This document shows positions 12,370 through 21,992 of a stretch of DNA of 64,000 nt, piece by piece; within the stretch, counting starts at the first letter, position 1; every line of letters starts with the position of its first letter. The stretch lies in NCBI GenBank assembly GCA_028292405.1, contig JAQGMJ010000010.1, positions 19,242-83,241 of the forward strand, given 5' to 3'. This DNA is from Betaproteobacteria bacterium. Lineage in GTDB: Bacteria; Pseudomonadota; Gammaproteobacteria; Burkholderiales; JAEUOS01. The position numbers were made by a program, and so were the translations under genes. Under the pieces are notes generated by a model, which was given only the letters and a program-made list of their open reading frames with translations, made no database searches and was not told the DNA's origin.

Positions 12370-14477
12370 CCACCCTCCTGGTTGAACTGTTTACCGAAGA
12401 GCTGCCGCCGAAAGCGCTGGCCAGGCTGGGCCGCGCCTTCGCCGAAGAATTGCACAAGGGTCTGACCAGTCGCGGCCTCGCGTCACCCAAAAGCACAGCG
12501 ACCATCTATGCCACGCCGCGCCGCCTGGCCGCCGCCATCACCGAAGTGACCGACAAGGGCAGCGACAGCAAGGTAGAGAAGAAGCTGATGCCCGCCAAAG
12601 TGGCCTTCGACGCCGCCGGGGCGCCCAGCGCCTCGCTGCAAAAACGCCTGGAAAAGGAAAATGCAACTGCGGCCGATATCTCGTTGCGCAAAGAGGGCCC
12701 CGAAGGAAACAGCGGCGACTTCGCCTGGCTGGTGCAAACCCTGCCCGGCGCCAGCCTGCAGGAGGGCTTGCAGGCCGCGCTGACCGAGGCGATCGCCAGG
12801 CTGCCGATCCCGAAGGTGATGCGCTACCAGCCGGACGGCGCGGCGTGGACCGACCCTTTCATCGAGTTCGTGCGCCCGGCGCACGGCCTGGTGGCGCTGT
12901 ACGGCAGCGAGGTGATACCGGTGTCGGCGCTCGGATTGAAGGCCGGCCGCATCACCCACGGCCATCGCTTCCAGGGTGCGGCCGACATTTCGCTCAAATC
13001 CGCCGATAGCTACAGCCAGCAGTTGCAGGAAGAAGGCGCGGTGATCGCCTCCTTCGACGAGCGCAAGAGCGCGATTCGCACGTGGCTGGACGCGGCAGCG
13101 AAAAAGGAAGACGCCAACCTGGGCGAGAGCGCGGACGTGGAAGCGCTGCTCGACGAGGTGAATGCGCTGGTAGAGCGCCCGGCGGTGTACGTGGGCGAAT
13201 TCGAAGCCGAATTTCTCGCCGTGCCGCAGGAGTGCCTGATCCTCACCATGCGCTTGAACCAGAAATATTTTCCCTTGTTCGATGCATCGGGCAAGCTGAA
13301 AAACCGCTTCCTGATCGTCAGCAACATGCAGCTGGACGACCCGAAAAACATCGTCGAGGGCAACCAGCGCGTGGTGCGCCCGCGTCTGTCCGACGCCAAG
13401 TTCTTTTTCGATTTCGACCGCCGCGAAAAGCTGGAGTCGCGCCTGGCCGCGCTGGGCAGCGTGGTGTACCACAACAAACTCGGCACCCAGGGAGAACGGG
13501 TCAAGCGCCTGGAGCAACTGGCGGGGGCGATTGCCGACAGCCTGAAGTTCGATGCCACCAAGGCGAAGCGCGCCGCGCTGCTGGCCAAGGCGGACCTGGT
13601 GACCAACATGGTCGGCGAATTCCCCGAGCTGCAGGGCATCATGGGACGCTATTACGCCACCCATGACAAGGAAGACCCCGAGGTGGCGCAGGCCATCGAG
13701 GAGCATTACCAGCCGCGCTTCGCCGGCGACGCCCTCCCGGCGACTAACGCCGGCACCTGCGCGGCGCTGGCCGACAAGCTCGATTCGCTGGCCGGGATTT
13801 TCGCCATCGGGCTGATTCCCACCGGCGACAAGGACCCGTTTGCCCTGCGGCGCGCGGCGCTGGGGGTGATCCGCATCCTGATCGAGAAATCGTTGCCGGT
13901 GAGCCTGAAGCAGATCGTCGAAGCCGCGTTCAAGGGCGTGGTCGCCAAAGCCAGCGATGCCGATGCGGTCGCCAAGATTCTCGACTTCATCTACGAGCGC
14001 CTGCGCGGCTACCTGAAAGACCGCGGCTACAGCTTCGACGAGATCGAGGCGGTGGTGTCGCAGCGGCCAGAGCGGCTGGACCAGGTGATCCCGCGCATCG
14101 AGGCGGTGCGCGCCTTCCGCGCCCTGCCAGAGGCCGAGGCGCTGGCGGCGGCAAACAAGCGGGTGATCAACATCCTGCGCAAGTCGGAGTCCAAGCCCGG
14201 CGCGGTCAACGCGGCGCTGCTGACGGAAGACGCGGAAAAGGCGCTGCACGTGGCGCTGGCAGCCGCCAAGCCGGAAGCCGACGCAGCGTTTGCCAAGGGC
14301 GACTACGCCGCCTCGCTCAAGCGCCTGGCCGGCTTGCGCGGCGCGGTCGACCTGTTTTTCGACAAGGTGATGGTCAACGCCGAAGACCCTGCGGTACGCG
14401 CCAACCGCCTGGGCCTGCTGGCCGAGCTGGGACACCTGTTCAACCAGGTGGCGGACATTTCCAAGCTCGCCGCCTGA
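12366..14477 (+). CDS. glyS: glycine--tRNA ligase beta subunit
   Basis: The 703-residue beta subunit begins at the ATG that overlaps the glyQ stop (ATGA). It starts [18 protein letters not shown], the usual GlyS N-terminus, and contains the HD-like and B3/B4-like domains plus a C-terminal anticodon-binding/DALR region ending near [12 protein letters not shown]. It is needed for tRNA-Gly recognition. The open frame extends further upstream inside glyQ, but that part is antisense-like sequence and not part of the protein. A tRNA-Gly(CCC) gene is found elsewhere in the window at 41616. Confidence 0.98.
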   Translation: MTTLLVELFTEELPPKALARLGRAFAEELHKGLTSRGLASPKSTATIYATPRRLAAAITEVTDKGSDSKVEKKLMPAKVAFDAAGAPSASLQKRLEKENATAADISLRKEGPEGNSGDFAWLVQTLPGASLQEGLQAALTEAIARLPIPKVMRYQPDGAAWTDPFIEFVRPAHGLVALYGSEVIPVSALGLKAGRITHGHRFQGAADISLKSADSYSQQLQEEGAVIASFDERKSAIRTWLDAAAKKEDANLGESADVEALLDEVNALVERPAVYVGEFEAEFLAVPQECLILTMRLNQKYFPLFDASGKLKNRFLIVSNMQLDDPKNIVEGNQRVVRPRLSDAKFFFDFDRREKLESRLAALGSVVYHNKLGTQGERVKRLEQLAGAIADSLKFDATKAKRAALLAKADLVTNMVGEFPELQGIMGRYYATHDKEDPEVAQAIEEHYQPRFAGDALPATNAGTCAALADKLDSLAGIFAIGLIPTGDKDPFALRRAALGVIRILIEKSLPVSLKQIVEAAFKGVVAKASDADAVAKILDFIYERLRGYLKDRGYSFDEIEAVVSQRPERLDQVIPRIEAVRAFRALPEAEALAAANKRVINILRKSESKPGAVNAALLTEDAEKALHVALAAAKPEADAAFAKGDYAASLKRLAGLRGAVDLFFDKVMVNAEDPAVRANRLGLLAELGHLFNQVADISKLAA

Positions 14478-14559
14478 GGCCGGGCCGCCGCAACCCGCGG
14501 CGGCCTGCTACGATGCGCCTTGCGGGCACGGTGTCCGCAAGCCTCCTGCCGATGCCATC

Positions 14560-15093
14560 ATGAAACTCATCATTCTCGACCGCGACGGCGTGATCAACGA
14601 AGACAGCGACATGTTCGTCAAGAGCGCGGCCGAGTGGCGCCCGCTGCCGGGTTCGGCCGAAGCGATTGCGCGGTTCAACCACGCCGGCTACCGGGTGGTG
14701 GTGGCGACCAACCAGTCGGGCATCGGCCGCGGCCTGTTCGAGATGGCCACGCTCAACGCGATGCACGAAAAAATGCACCGTGTGGTGGCGCAGGCGGGCG
14801 GGCGCATCGACGCGGTGTTCTACTGCCCGCACACGGCCGACATGAGCTGTGACTGCCGCAAGCCCAAGCCCGGCATGCTGCTGGAAATCGCCAAGCGTTT
14901 CGACTGCGAACTTACCGGCGTGCCCTCCGTGGGCGACTCGCTGCGCGACCTGCAGGCGGCGGCCGCCGCCAAGTGTGAAACCGTGCTGGTAAAGTCCGGC
15001 AAGGGCCTGCAGACGCTCGCCGCCGGCGGCCTGCCGCGCGGCACCCTGGTGTTCGACAATCTGGCGGCTGTGGCTGCCCACTACTGCCAATAG
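14560..15093 (+). CDS. gmhB: D-glycero-beta-D-manno-heptose-1,7-bisphosphate 7-phosphatase
   Basis: The 177-residue HAD-superfamily enzyme removes the C7 phosphate during ADP-heptose synthesis for lipopolysaccharide core. The nucleophile and acid/base aspartates are D7 and D9 in LDRDGVIN. The zinc-binding loop has C89, H91, C97 and C99 (CPHTADMSCDC) followed by RKPKPGM, all diagnostic for GmhB. It is directly followed, 15 bases on, by an acyltransferase gene, so the two envelope genes are probably co-transcribed, perhaps with glyQS upstream. Confidence 0.95.
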   Translation: MKLIILDRDGVINEDSDMFVKSAAEWRPLPGSAEAIARFNHAGYRVVVATNQSGIGRGLFEMATLNAMHEKMHRVVAQAGGRIDAVFYCPHTADMSCDCRKPKPGMLLEIAKRFDCELTGVPSVGDSLRDLQAAAAAKCETVLVKSGKGLQTLAAGGLPRGTLVFDNLAAVAAHYCQ

Positions 15094-15108
15094 CACAAGA
15101 AAAAACCG

Positions 15109-15867
15109 ATGCTCCTGCTGCGCAGCATTGCCTACCTGATCTTCCTGTTCGTCACCGTCGCGCCCTGGGGCACGTTTTCCGGCCTGGCGTTTTTTCTGCC
15201 GATGCCGCAGCGCTACCTGTTGATTGCCTACTGGACGCGCATCGCCGTCTGGGGCGCGAAAGTGTTTTGCGGCATCGAATACAGGGTGATCGGCCTGGAG
15301 CATGTGCCGGACCGCGAAAAGCACGGCGGGGTGATCTTTCTCGCCAAGCACCAGTCGCGCTACGAGACACTGTTGTTCCGCAGCTACTTCACCTACATGT
15401 GCTATGTGTACAAGCGCGAACTGCATTACATCCCGTTCTTCGGCTGGGGCATCGCCCTGTGCGACATGATCCCGATCAACCGCGCCAAGGGCAAGGCGGC
15501 GCTGGACCAGGTGACCAACGTCGGCCGCGCGAAACTGGCGGGCGGCTGGAACATGATCATGTTCCCCGAGGGCACGCGGGTCGACCCGGGGCAAAAGCGG
15601 CGCTACAAGCTCGGCGGCACTTATCTTTCGGTGGCCACGCGGGTGCCGGTGGTGCCGATCGCGCACAACGCCGGCGACGTCTGGCCGCGCGGCCGCTGGA
15701 CCAAGACACCGGGCACCGTCACCGTTTCCATCGGCCCTCCCATCCATCCTGATAACATGACGGCAGAGCAGCAAATGGCCAAGGTGCAAGAGTGGATCGA
15801 GGCGGAGATGCGCCGGCTCTTTCCGCATCAGTACACCCTGGCAGAACGACCGCAGCTGGACGACTAA
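15109..15867 (+). CDS. 1-acyl-sn-glycerol-3-phosphate acyltransferase family protein
   Basis: The 252-residue PlsC-type protein has an N-terminal hydrophobic segment (about residues 5-30) that anchors it to the inner membrane. It has the acyltransferase motifs at residues 81-86 (HQSRYE), and FPEGTR at 152-157. The canonical motif I is H-x4-D; here the acid is glutamate. The family acylates lysophosphatidic acid to phosphatidic acid, or transfers acyl groups to related lipids. It follows gmhB by 15 bases and precedes a metallopeptidase gene. Confidence 0.88.
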   Translation: MLLLRSIAYLIFLFVTVAPWGTFSGLAFFLPMPQRYLLIAYWTRIAVWGAKVFCGIEYRVIGLEHVPDREKHGGVIFLAKHQSRYETLLFRSYFTYMCYVYKRELHYIPFFGWGIALCDMIPINRAKGKAALDQVTNVGRAKLAGGWNMIMFPEGTRVDPGQKRRYKLGGTYLSVATRVPVVPIAHNAGDVWPRGRWTKTPGTVTVSIGPPIHPDNMTAEQQMAKVQEWIEAEMRRLFPHQYTLAERPQLDD

Positions 15868-15890
15868 ACCCAGGACTAGACCCTCAACGA

Positions 15891-16709
15891 ATGTTCGGTT
15901 TTTTACAACTCGAACTGCCGTTTTTGCGCAGCCCCCAGGGCGACGATACCGTGCGCGCTGTCGCCCCCCAGCGTGACGCGGGGCCACCTGACGAGCCGCG
16001 GCGCATCTTGCTGGGCAATCAGGTCGTCGAATACCATATCCGCCGCTCGGCCAAGCGCCGCACCCTCGGCCTGACCATCGACACGCGCGGCCTGCGCGTC
16101 GCCGCGCCCTTGCGCGCCAGCCAGGCGGAAATCGACAAGCTGATCTACGCCAATACGCGCTGGGTGCTGGCCAAGCTGAAGGAATGGCAGCGCCCCGAGC
16201 ACATGGAGGCGCGCGCCTGGCAATTGAACGATCCGCTGCCGCTGTGGGGCGTGACCCGGCCGCTGAAGATCGCACTTGGCCGCGCCGGCCTGGCGAAGTT
16301 CGACGACCTGCTGATTCTCACGGTGCCCAACCCGCAGGCCGAGGGCGCTGTGCGCGCCAAGCTGCGCGACCTGCTCAAGGCGCAAGCGCGCGACTGGTTC
16401 CTGCCGCGCCTGGCCCACTATTGCGGCGCCTTCGGCGTCGGCGTGCCGGAGCTGCGCATCAGCCAGGCCGCGACGCGCTGGGGTTCCTGCGCGCGCTCGG
16501 CCGAGGGCGAGTACCGCGTCAGCCTGAACTGGCGCATGATCCACTTCGAGCCGCGCCTGATCGACTACGTGATCGCCCATGAAGTGGCGCACATCAAGCA
16601 CATGCACCACGGCCCGCGCTTCTGGGCGGCGGTGGGCAAGCTGTATCCGGATTACGAGGCGGCGCGCGACGAGATCAAGCGCCGGGCCCTGGAACTCCCC
16701 GAAATTTGA
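15891..16709 (+). CDS. YgjP/WLM-type zinc metallopeptidase family protein (DUF45)
   Basis: The 272-residue protein has the C-terminal motif H230-E231-x-x-H234 ([12 protein letters not shown]) with H240 as the likely third ligand. The preceding segment reads [23 protein letters not shown], which is typical of the YgjP-like family. E. coli YgjP has been linked to nucleotide pyrophosphatase activity, so the biochemical role is not certain. The start at 15891 gives the usual N-terminus. The frame continues upstream into the acyltransferase gene but that part is not used. It begins 23 bases after the acyltransferase stop. Confidence 0.85.
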   Translation: MFGFLQLELPFLRSPQGDDTVRAVAPQRDAGPPDEPRRILLGNQVVEYHIRRSAKRRTLGLTIDTRGLRVAAPLRASQAEIDKLIYANTRWVLAKLKEWQRPEHMEARAWQLNDPLPLWGVTRPLKIALGRAGLAKFDDLLILTVPNPQAEGAVRAKLRDLLKAQARDWFLPRLAHYCGAFGVGVPELRISQAATRWGSCARSAEGEYRVSLNWRMIHFEPRLIDYVIAHEVAHIKHMHHGPRFWAAVGKLYPDYEAARDEIKRRALELPEI

Positions 16710-16759
16710 GCAGGCAAGACCGCCGCGCAACGTCGGCCGGCACACCCAAGGAGACTGAA

Positions 16760-17146
16760 ATGCCAAGAATGCTGCATACGATGCTTCGCGTCGGCGATAT
16801 GGACCGCTCGGTGAAGTTCTATACCGAGGTGATGGGGATGAAACTCCTGCGCACCACCGATCGCCCGGACCAGAAGTACACCCTCGCCTTCGTCGGATAC
16901 GGCACGGAAGACGAGCAGGCGGTGATCGAGCTGACCTATAACTACGGCACCGACAAGTACGACCTCGGCACCGCCTTCGGTCATACCGCCTTCGCGGTGG
17001 ACGACGTCTACAAAACCTGCGAGCAGGTGAAGGCCAAGGGCGGCAATGTCACGCGCGAAGCCGGGCCGGTGAAGGGCGGCAACACGGTGATCGCGTTCGT
17101 GCAGGACCCGGACGGCTACAAGATCGAGTTGATCCAGTCGCACTAG
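16760..17146 (+). CDS. gloA: lactoylglutathione lyase (glyoxalase I)
   Basis: The 128-residue protein converts the hemithioacetal of methylglyoxal and glutathione to S-lactoylglutathione. It has two beta-alpha-beta-beta-beta modules with the metal ligands H6 ([13 protein letters not shown]), a glutamate in VIELTYNYG, a histidine in FGHTAFAV and a glutamate in the C-terminal YKIELIQ. The ATG at 16760 is preceded by an AAGGAGAC ribosome-binding site, which decides the start. Its TAG stop and the TAG stop of convergent rsmA share the palindrome CTAG. Confidence 0.96.
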   Translation: MPRMLHTMLRVGDMDRSVKFYTEVMGMKLLRTTDRPDQKYTLAFVGYGTEDEQAVIELTYNYGTDKYDLGTAFGHTAFAVDDVYKTCEQVKAKGGNVTREAGPVKGGNTVIAFVQDPDGYKIELIQSH

Positions 17147-17973
17147 GCGGCTGAAGGTGCTGCAGGCGAGGCGGCTTGCGCATCAGCCCCGCCGCCTTCC
17201 AGCGCATTGGCCAGGCGCACGTAGTTCTCCAGCGGGATTTCCTCGGCGCGCGCCCGCGCGTCGATGCCTGCCGCCTCCATCTGCGCTTCGCTCACATGCC
17301 CCTTGAGGGTGTTGCGCAGCACCTTGCGGCGCTGGCTGAAGGCCTGCGTGACGAGCTTGCTCAAACGCTCGAGGCTGGTCGCGTTCATCGCGCCGGCGGC
17401 CTTGGGGACCATGCGCACAATCGCCGAATCCACCCGTGGCGGCGGATCGAAGGCCTCCGGCGGCACTTCCAGCATCTGCTCCATCTCGAAGCGGTATTGC
17501 AACATCACCGAGAGGCGCCCGTATTCCTTGCCGCCGGGGGCGGCGACCATGCGCTCGACCACCTCGGCCTGCAGCATGAAGGTGCAGTCGACGATGCGCG
17601 GCGCGAATTCGGCGAGGTGGAACAGCAGCGGCGTGGAGATGTTGTAGGGCAGGTTGCCGACCACACGCATGCCGGGGCGCTCATCGCCGGCGGCGAGCGC
17701 ACCGAAGTCGAACTTCAGCGCGTCGCCTTCGTGGATGGTCAGGCGCTCGTTGCTGAAATCGCGGCGCAATTGGGCGATCACGTCGCGGTCGATCTCGACC
17801 ACGTGCAGGCGGTCCAGGCGCGCCAGCAGCGGCTTGGTGAGCGCGCCCAGGCCGGGACCGATCTCGACCATCAGGTCGGCCGGCTGCGGGTGGATGACGT
17901 CGACAATGGCGGCGATGACGTCCTGGTCGACCAGGAAATGCTGGCCGAAGCGCTTGCGGGGAATGTGGGCCAT
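17143..17973 (-). CDS. rsmA: 16S rRNA (adenine1518/1519-N6)-dimethyltransferase
   Basis: The 276-residue protein dimethylates A1518 and A1519 in helix 45 of 16S rRNA, a late step of 30S assembly. The N-terminus [13 protein letters not shown] and the SAM-binding [15 protein letters not shown] motif are typical, and [13 protein letters not shown] is the catalytic N-L-P-Y motif. In many proteobacteria rsmA follows pdxA or surA; here those genes are absent and rsmA stands alone, convergent with gloA. The C-terminal 20 residues are alanine-rich. Confidence 0.97.
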   Translation of the reverse strand: MAHIPRKRFGQHFLVDQDVIAAIVDVIHPQPADLMVEIGPGLGALTKPLLARLDRLHVVEIDRDVIAQLRRDFSNERLTIHEGDALKFDFGALAAGDERPGMRVVGNLPYNISTPLLFHLAEFAPRIVDCTFMLQAEVVERMVAAPGGKEYGRLSVMLQYRFEMEQMLEVPPEAFDPPPRVDSAIVRMVPKAAGAMNATSLERLSKLVTQAFSQRRKVLRNTLKGHVSEAQMEAAGIDARARAEEIPLENYVRLANALEGGGADAQAASPAAPSAA

Positions 17974-18105
17974 AAGCGGAGTTTAACGGCTACGGCATTA
18001 TGATGCGCGAGACGTCGGAGCGGGCACACTTTTACCCTTCCGCTCCGGCCCGATTTTTCGTTACCGCCGTCCCATTTACTGAGAATCATACGGAGACTAA
18101 GCATC

Positions 18106-18504
18106 ATGAGCGATATGCAAGAGACCCGGCAGGACATCTACGATACCGGCATGAAAATCCGCCGCGCGGTGGTAGGCGACACCTATGTAGACAAGTCGCT
18201 GGCCAGCATGGACGATTTCAACCACGACCTGCAAAGCCTGATCACCGAATATTGCTGGGGCGCCGTGTGGGGCCGCCCGGGTCTGGAGCGCCGCGAGCGT
18301 TCCATCCTCAACCTCGGCATGCTGATCGCGCTCAATCGCGGCTCGGAGCTGAAGCTGCACGTGCGCGGCGCGCTGAACAACGGCATTTCGCGCGAAGAGA
18401 TCAGCGAGATCATCCTGCAGACGGCAATTTATTGCGGCGTGCCGGCCGGCCTGGAAGCCACGCGCATCGCCCGCGAAGTGTTCGCCGAGGTGGACAAGAA
18501 GTGA
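18106..18504 (+). CDS. carboxymuconolactone decarboxylase family protein
   Basis: The 132-residue protein has the CMD/AhpD-like all-helical fold sequence. Segments such as ITEYCWGAVWGRPGLERRERSI and LHVRGALNNGISREEISE match PcaC-type gamma-carboxymuconolactone decarboxylases of the protocatechuate branch of the beta-ketoadipate pathway. No other pca gene is nearby, so a relative acting on another lactone is possible. The stop TGA overlaps the GTG start of the next gene. A CGGAGA ribosome-binding site lies upstream of the ATG at 18106. Confidence 0.85.
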   Translation: MSDMQETRQDIYDTGMKIRRAVVGDTYVDKSLASMDDFNHDLQSLITEYCWGAVWGRPGLERRERSILNLGMLIALNRGSELKLHVRGALNNGISREEISEIILQTAIYCGVPAGLEATRIAREVFAEVDKK

Positions 18505-19412
18505 GTACCGTCGCCACGCTAAAACCCGGCGACGCCATCGCCTTCGTCGGCCTGGGTCTGATGGGCCTGCCGATGGCGGCCAACCTGGCGCGCGCCGGCT
18601 ATCGCATCCACGCCATCGACACCAATGCGCAGATGGTGCAGTCGCACAACGCCGAGCACGCGCAAAACGTGGCCCAGCTTGCGGACTGCGTCGCCGCCAT
18701 CATGATGCTGCCCAACGGCGACATCGTGCGCAAGGTGTTGCTCGACGGTCCGAATGCGCTGACTGCCAAGTTGCGCAAGGGCGCGCTGATCATCGACATG
18801 AGTTCCTCCTCGCCGATGGGCACGCGCGCGCTGGAGAAGGACCTGGCCGGCGCCGGCTTCGCGTTGATCGATGCGCCGGTCTCAGGCGGCGTCAAGCGCG
18901 CGATTCCCGGCACGCTGGCCATCATGGCGGGCGGCGACCCTGCGCACATAGAAGCCGCGCGCCCGGTGCTGGAAAAGCTCGGCAACTCGATCCATCTCAC
19001 CGGCATCATCGGCACCGCGCACGCGATGAAGGCGCTGAACAACTACGTCTCGGCGGCCGGCCTGATGGCGGCGGCGGAAGCGACCATCGCCGCGCAAAAA
19101 TTCGGCCTCGACCCGCAGACGGTGGTGAACATCCTCAATGCCTCCACCGGCATGAACAACAGCACGCAGAACAAGTTCGGCCAGTTCATCCTCTCGCGCA
19201 AGTTCAACGCCGGCTTTTCGCTCGGGCTGATGGCGAAAGACCTGCGCATCGCGCTCGAAGTGATCGAGTCCACCGGCACGCCGGACTGGATCGCGCGCCC
19301 GGTGGTGGAGGCTTCCAACAAGGCCGAAGCCGCGTTGGGCGGCACCGAGGACCACACCGGTGTGGTGAAAATCTGGGAAGAGGCGGCGCACGCGCAAATG
19401 GGCGTGAAGTAG
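18501..19412 (+). CDS. NAD(P)-dependent beta-hydroxyacid dehydrogenase (HIBADH family)
   Basis: The 303-residue protein starts at a GTG that overlaps the stop of the preceding gene (GTGA). Residues 17-22 (GLGLMG) are the dinucleotide-binding loop, DAPVSGG at 124-130 is the substrate-binding motif, and K177 in AHAMKALNN is the catalytic lysine of the 3-hydroxyisobutyrate dehydrogenase family. Members oxidise 3-hydroxyisobutyrate or reduce tartronate semialdehyde. It is translationally coupled to the CMD-like gene and is followed by a lactonase gene, so it likely works in the same catabolic route. The true substrate is not known. Confidence 0.9.
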   Translation: MSTVATLKPGDAIAFVGLGLMGLPMAANLARAGYRIHAIDTNAQMVQSHNAEHAQNVAQLADCVAAIMMLPNGDIVRKVLLDGPNALTAKLRKGALIIDMSSSSPMGTRALEKDLAGAGFALIDAPVSGGVKRAIPGTLAIMAGGDPAHIEAARPVLEKLGNSIHLTGIIGTAHAMKALNNYVSAAGLMAAAEATIAAQKFGLDPQTVVNILNASTGMNNSTQNKFGQFILSRKFNAGFSLGLMAKDLRIALEVIESTGTPDWIARPVVEASNKAEAALGGTEDHTGVVKIWEEAAHAQMGVK

Positions 19413-19440
19413 CAAAGCCGATAAAAGGAGGAGACAAACC

Positions 19441-20250
19441 TTGAGCCCGCAGCCCTACGAGATCTACGCCATCCGCTACGCCACCGTCGTGCGCAAGCAC
19501 GCCGGCGAGAACTTTATCGGCGCCGACCCGCATGAAGACGGCGGCACGATGGACTATTTCGTCTGGCTGGTGCGCAATGCCGAGCGCAGCTATGTGATCG
19601 ACACCGGCTTTACCGCCGAAATCGGCCGCAAGCGCGGGCGCCAGTTTTTGCATTGCCCCTCGGAGGGCCTGGCCGCGCTGGGCGTGGCCGCGGCGCAGGT
19701 GAGCGACGTCGTCGTCACCCACCTGCACTACGACCACATCGGCAACTTCGCCCTCTTCCCCAACGCCACCTTCCACCTGCAGGACCGCGAGATGGCCTAC
19801 GCCACCGGCCGCCACATGGGCAGCGGCGTGATGAACGCCGCCTATGAGGTGGAAGACATCACGGCGATGGTGCGCGAGGTCTACCGCGGCCGGGTGCGCT
19901 TTTACAACGGCGACGCCGACCTGGCGCCCGGCATCACCCTGCACCACGTCGGCGGCCATACCGACGGCTTGCAGATCGTGCGCGTCTGGACCCAGTTGGG
20001 CTGGATGGTGCTCGCCTCCGACGCCACCCACTACTACGCCAACATGGAAGACCAGCGCCTGTTTCCCATCGTGTTCGACGTCGGCGCCATGGTCGAAGGC
20101 TGGCGCCGCTGCCGCGAGCTGGCGGACCAGCCGCAATACGTGATTCCCGGCCACGACCCGGCGGTGCTTCAGCGTTACCCCGCCGCCGGCGCCGGCATGC
20201 AGGACTGGATCGCGCGTCTGGACCTCGAGCCCGGTCTGCCCCAGGCTTAA
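19441..20250 (+). CDS. MBL-fold hydrolase, N-acyl homoserine lactonase-like
   Basis: The 269-residue metallo-beta-lactamase-fold protein has the dinuclear zinc motif T-H-L-H-Y-D-H at residues 93-99, and further ligands in VGGHTDGLQ and GHDPAV. The AHL-lactonase (AiiA/AttM-like) branch opens homoserine lactones or gamma-butyrolactones. In Agrobacterium an attM lactonase is grouped with a succinate semialdehyde dehydrogenase, and the same order is found here with gabD next, which favours gamma-butyrolactone breakdown. The start is a TTG at 19441, supported by a strong AAAGGAGG site at 19424-19431. Confidence 0.85.
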   Translation: MSPQPYEIYAIRYATVVRKHAGENFIGADPHEDGGTMDYFVWLVRNAERSYVIDTGFTAEIGRKRGRQFLHCPSEGLAALGVAAAQVSDVVVTHLHYDHIGNFALFPNATFHLQDREMAYATGRHMGSGVMNAAYEVEDITAMVREVYRGRVRFYNGDADLAPGITLHHVGGHTDGLQIVRVWTQLGWMVLASDATHYYANMEDQRLFPIVFDVGAMVEGWRRCRELADQPQYVIPGHDPAVLQRYPAAGAGMQDWIARLDLEPGLPQA

Positions 20251-20383
20251 GTCGCGCATTACCAAACCACCGTGGGCCCGGGCGTACAATGATCGTCCCC
20301 ATTCGAGGGACGGCAGGGAAGACCTTGCACGCGCATAGCCGGGTATGACTGTCCCCGCATCAGATTTCTGAGGAGCCATCATC

Positions 20384-21865
20384 ATGCTGCAAAAAGTTTC
20401 CGCCATGCCGAAGCTCAAGGACCCTTCCCTGTTCAAGCAACAGGCTTTCATCAACGGCGAGTGGGTCGACGCCGACGACCGCGCGGTATTTTCGGTCAAC
20501 AACCCGTCCAACGGCCAGATCCTCGGCAACGTGCCGAACCTGACGGTGAAGGAGGTACGCCGCGCGATCGAAGCAGCCGACGCTGCCTGGGCCCCGTGGC
20601 GCGCCAAGACCGCCAAGGAACGCGCGACGATTCTCAACAAATGGTTCGACCTGCTGATGGCGAACCAGGACGATCTCGGCGCGCTGATGACCGCCGAACA
20701 GGGCAAGCCCCTGGCCGAAGCCAAGGGTGAAGTCGCCTACGCCGCCTCCTTCGTCGAATGGTTCGCCGAAGAAGGCAAGCGCGCCTATGGCGAAGTGATT
20801 CCCGGCCACCAGGCCGACAAGCGCATCGTCTGCCTGAAAGAGCCGGTGGGTGTGTGCGCGGCCATCACGCCGTGGAATTTCCCGATCGCCATGATTACCC
20901 GCAAGGCCGCGCCGGCGCTGGCCGCCGGCTGCACGATGGTGATCAAGCCTGCCGAGCAGACGCCCTACTCCGCGCTCGCCATGGCCGAGCTGGCGCACCG
21001 CGCCGGCGTGCCCAAGGGTGTGCTGCAGGTAGTGACCGCCGACCTGGAGCACACCCCCGCCGTCGGCCTGGAACTCACCACCAACCCGCTGGTGCGCAAG
21101 GTGAGCTTCACCGGATCCACCGAAGTCGGGCGCATCCTGATGAAGCAGTCCGCTTCGACCATCAAGAAAATGTCGCTGGAGCTGGGCGGCAACGCACCCT
21201 TCATCGTGTTCGACGATGCGGATCTGGACAAGGCTGTCGAAGGCGCGATCATTTCCAAATACCGCAACGCCGGCCAGACCTGCGTCTGCGCCAACCGCAT
21301 TTTCGTGCAGGACAAGGTGTACGACGCCTTTGCCGAAAAGCTGGTCGCGGCCGTCGGCAAGCTGAAAGTGGGCGATGGCTTCGGCGAGGGCGTGACCACC
21401 GGCCCGCTGATCGACCAGCCGGCGCTGGAAAAGGTGCAATCACACGTCGCCGACGCGGTCGCCCACGGCGCCTCGGCACTGATCGGCGGCAAGCAGCCGG
21501 CGCAGGGCGGCACCTTCTACGAGCCGACGGTGCTGAAGAATGTCACGCCGCAGATGAAGATTTTCCGCGAGGAGACTTTCGGCCCGGTCGCGCCGCTGTT
21601 CCGCTTCAAGGACGACGCAGAAGTGGTGAAGCTCGCCAACGATACCGAGTTCGGCCTGGCCGCCTACTTCTACTCCACCAACCTGTCCCGCGTTTGGAAA
21701 GTGGCCGAGGGCCTGGAGTACGGCATGGTGGGCATCAACACCGGGCTGATTTCCACCGAGGTCGCGCCCTTCGGCGGGGTCAAGCAATCCGGTCTGGGCC
21801 GTGAGGGCGCGAGACAAGGCATGGAAGACTACATGGTCACCAAGTACTTGTGCATGAGCGTGTAG
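20384..21865 (+). CDS. gabD: NAD(P)-dependent succinate-semialdehyde dehydrogenase
   Basis: The 493-residue aldehyde dehydrogenase oxidises succinate semialdehyde to succinate. The catalytic cysteine is C300 in GQTCVCANR, with a second C302 as in GabD enzymes where the pair may form a redox switch. The general base is E266 in LELGGNAPF. The N-terminal ITPWNFPIAMITRK is the NAD-binding segment. The TGAGGAG sequence upstream is the ribosome site. Together with the lactonase it would allow gamma-butyrolactone or GABA-derived semialdehyde to enter the TCA cycle. A TACAAT at 20285-20290 may be part of its promoter. Confidence 0.93.
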   Translation: MLQKVSAMPKLKDPSLFKQQAFINGEWVDADDRAVFSVNNPSNGQILGNVPNLTVKEVRRAIEAADAAWAPWRAKTAKERATILNKWFDLLMANQDDLGALMTAEQGKPLAEAKGEVAYAASFVEWFAEEGKRAYGEVIPGHQADKRIVCLKEPVGVCAAITPWNFPIAMITRKAAPALAAGCTMVIKPAEQTPYSALAMAELAHRAGVPKGVLQVVTADLEHTPAVGLELTTNPLVRKVSFTGSTEVGRILMKQSASTIKKMSLELGGNAPFIVFDDADLDKAVEGAIISKYRNAGQTCVCANRIFVQDKVYDAFAEKLVAAVGKLKVGDGFGEGVTTGPLIDQPALEKVQSHVADAVAHGASALIGGKQPAQGGTFYEPTVLKNVTPQMKIFREETFGPVAPLFRFKDDAEVVKLANDTEFGLAAYFYSTNLSRVWKVAEGLEYGMVGINTGLISTEVAPFGGVKQSGLGREGARQGMEDYMVTKYLCMSV

Positions 21866-21868
21866 GTT

Positions 21869-21898
21869 CAGGCAAAAGTAAAAACTTACTTTTGCCTG
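21869..21898. repeat. 13-bp perfect inverted repeat between gabD and the next gene
   Basis: The arms are 21869-21881 and 21886-21898 (left arm CAGGCAAAAGTAA) around a 4-base centre. It starts 3 bases after the gabD stop and ends 4 bases before a TATAAT box, so it covers the -35 region of the next promoter. It can be an operator, a terminator hairpin for gabD lacking a U-tract, or both. Confidence 0.7.
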
Positions 21899-21902
21899 GT
21901 TC

Positions 21903-21908
21903 TATAAT
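21903..21908 (+). promoter_or_regulatory. -10 box TATAAT upstream of enoyl-CoA hydratase
   Basis: A consensus TATAAT stands 85 bases upstream of the enoyl-CoA hydratase start. There is no good -35 hexamer at 16-18 bases; that region is occupied by the inverted repeat at 21869-21898. This fits an activator-dependent or regulated promoter. Confidence 0.5.
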
Positions 21909-21911
21909 GGA

Positions 21912-21985
21912 GGAAATCGCTGGCGGAGCCGGACGATTTCCCCCACTAAACTGCGACGAAAGGCCGGCTTAGCCGGCCTTTTTAT
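21912..21985 (+). ncRNA. candidate small RNA or attenuator leader
   Basis: Directly after the TATAAT box comes a hairpin with 8-base arms (GGAAATCG at 21912-21919 and CGATTTCC at 21934-21941), a single-stranded linker, and an intrinsic terminator at 21960-21984. The predicted transcript is about 70 bases. It could be an independent small RNA, or a leader that stops transcription before the enoyl-CoA hydratase gene unless read-through is allowed. No known RNA family was recognised by eye. Confidence 0.45.
21960..21984 (+). terminator. intrinsic terminator just upstream of the hydratase start
   Basis: The stem AAGGCCGGC/GCCGGCCTT has a 3-base loop and is followed by a run of five T. It ends only about 8 bases before the ATG at 21993. 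Confidence 0.75.
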
Positions 21986-21992
21986 CAATGCC

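Noticed and set aside
12483..14435. Long minus-strand ORF (650 codons) opposite glyS
   Set aside because: Antisense shadow; no motifs, and glyS is unambiguous.
14440..16275. Minus-strand ORF (611 codons) across gmhB and the acyltransferase
   Set aside because: It runs antisense through two genes with clear motifs.
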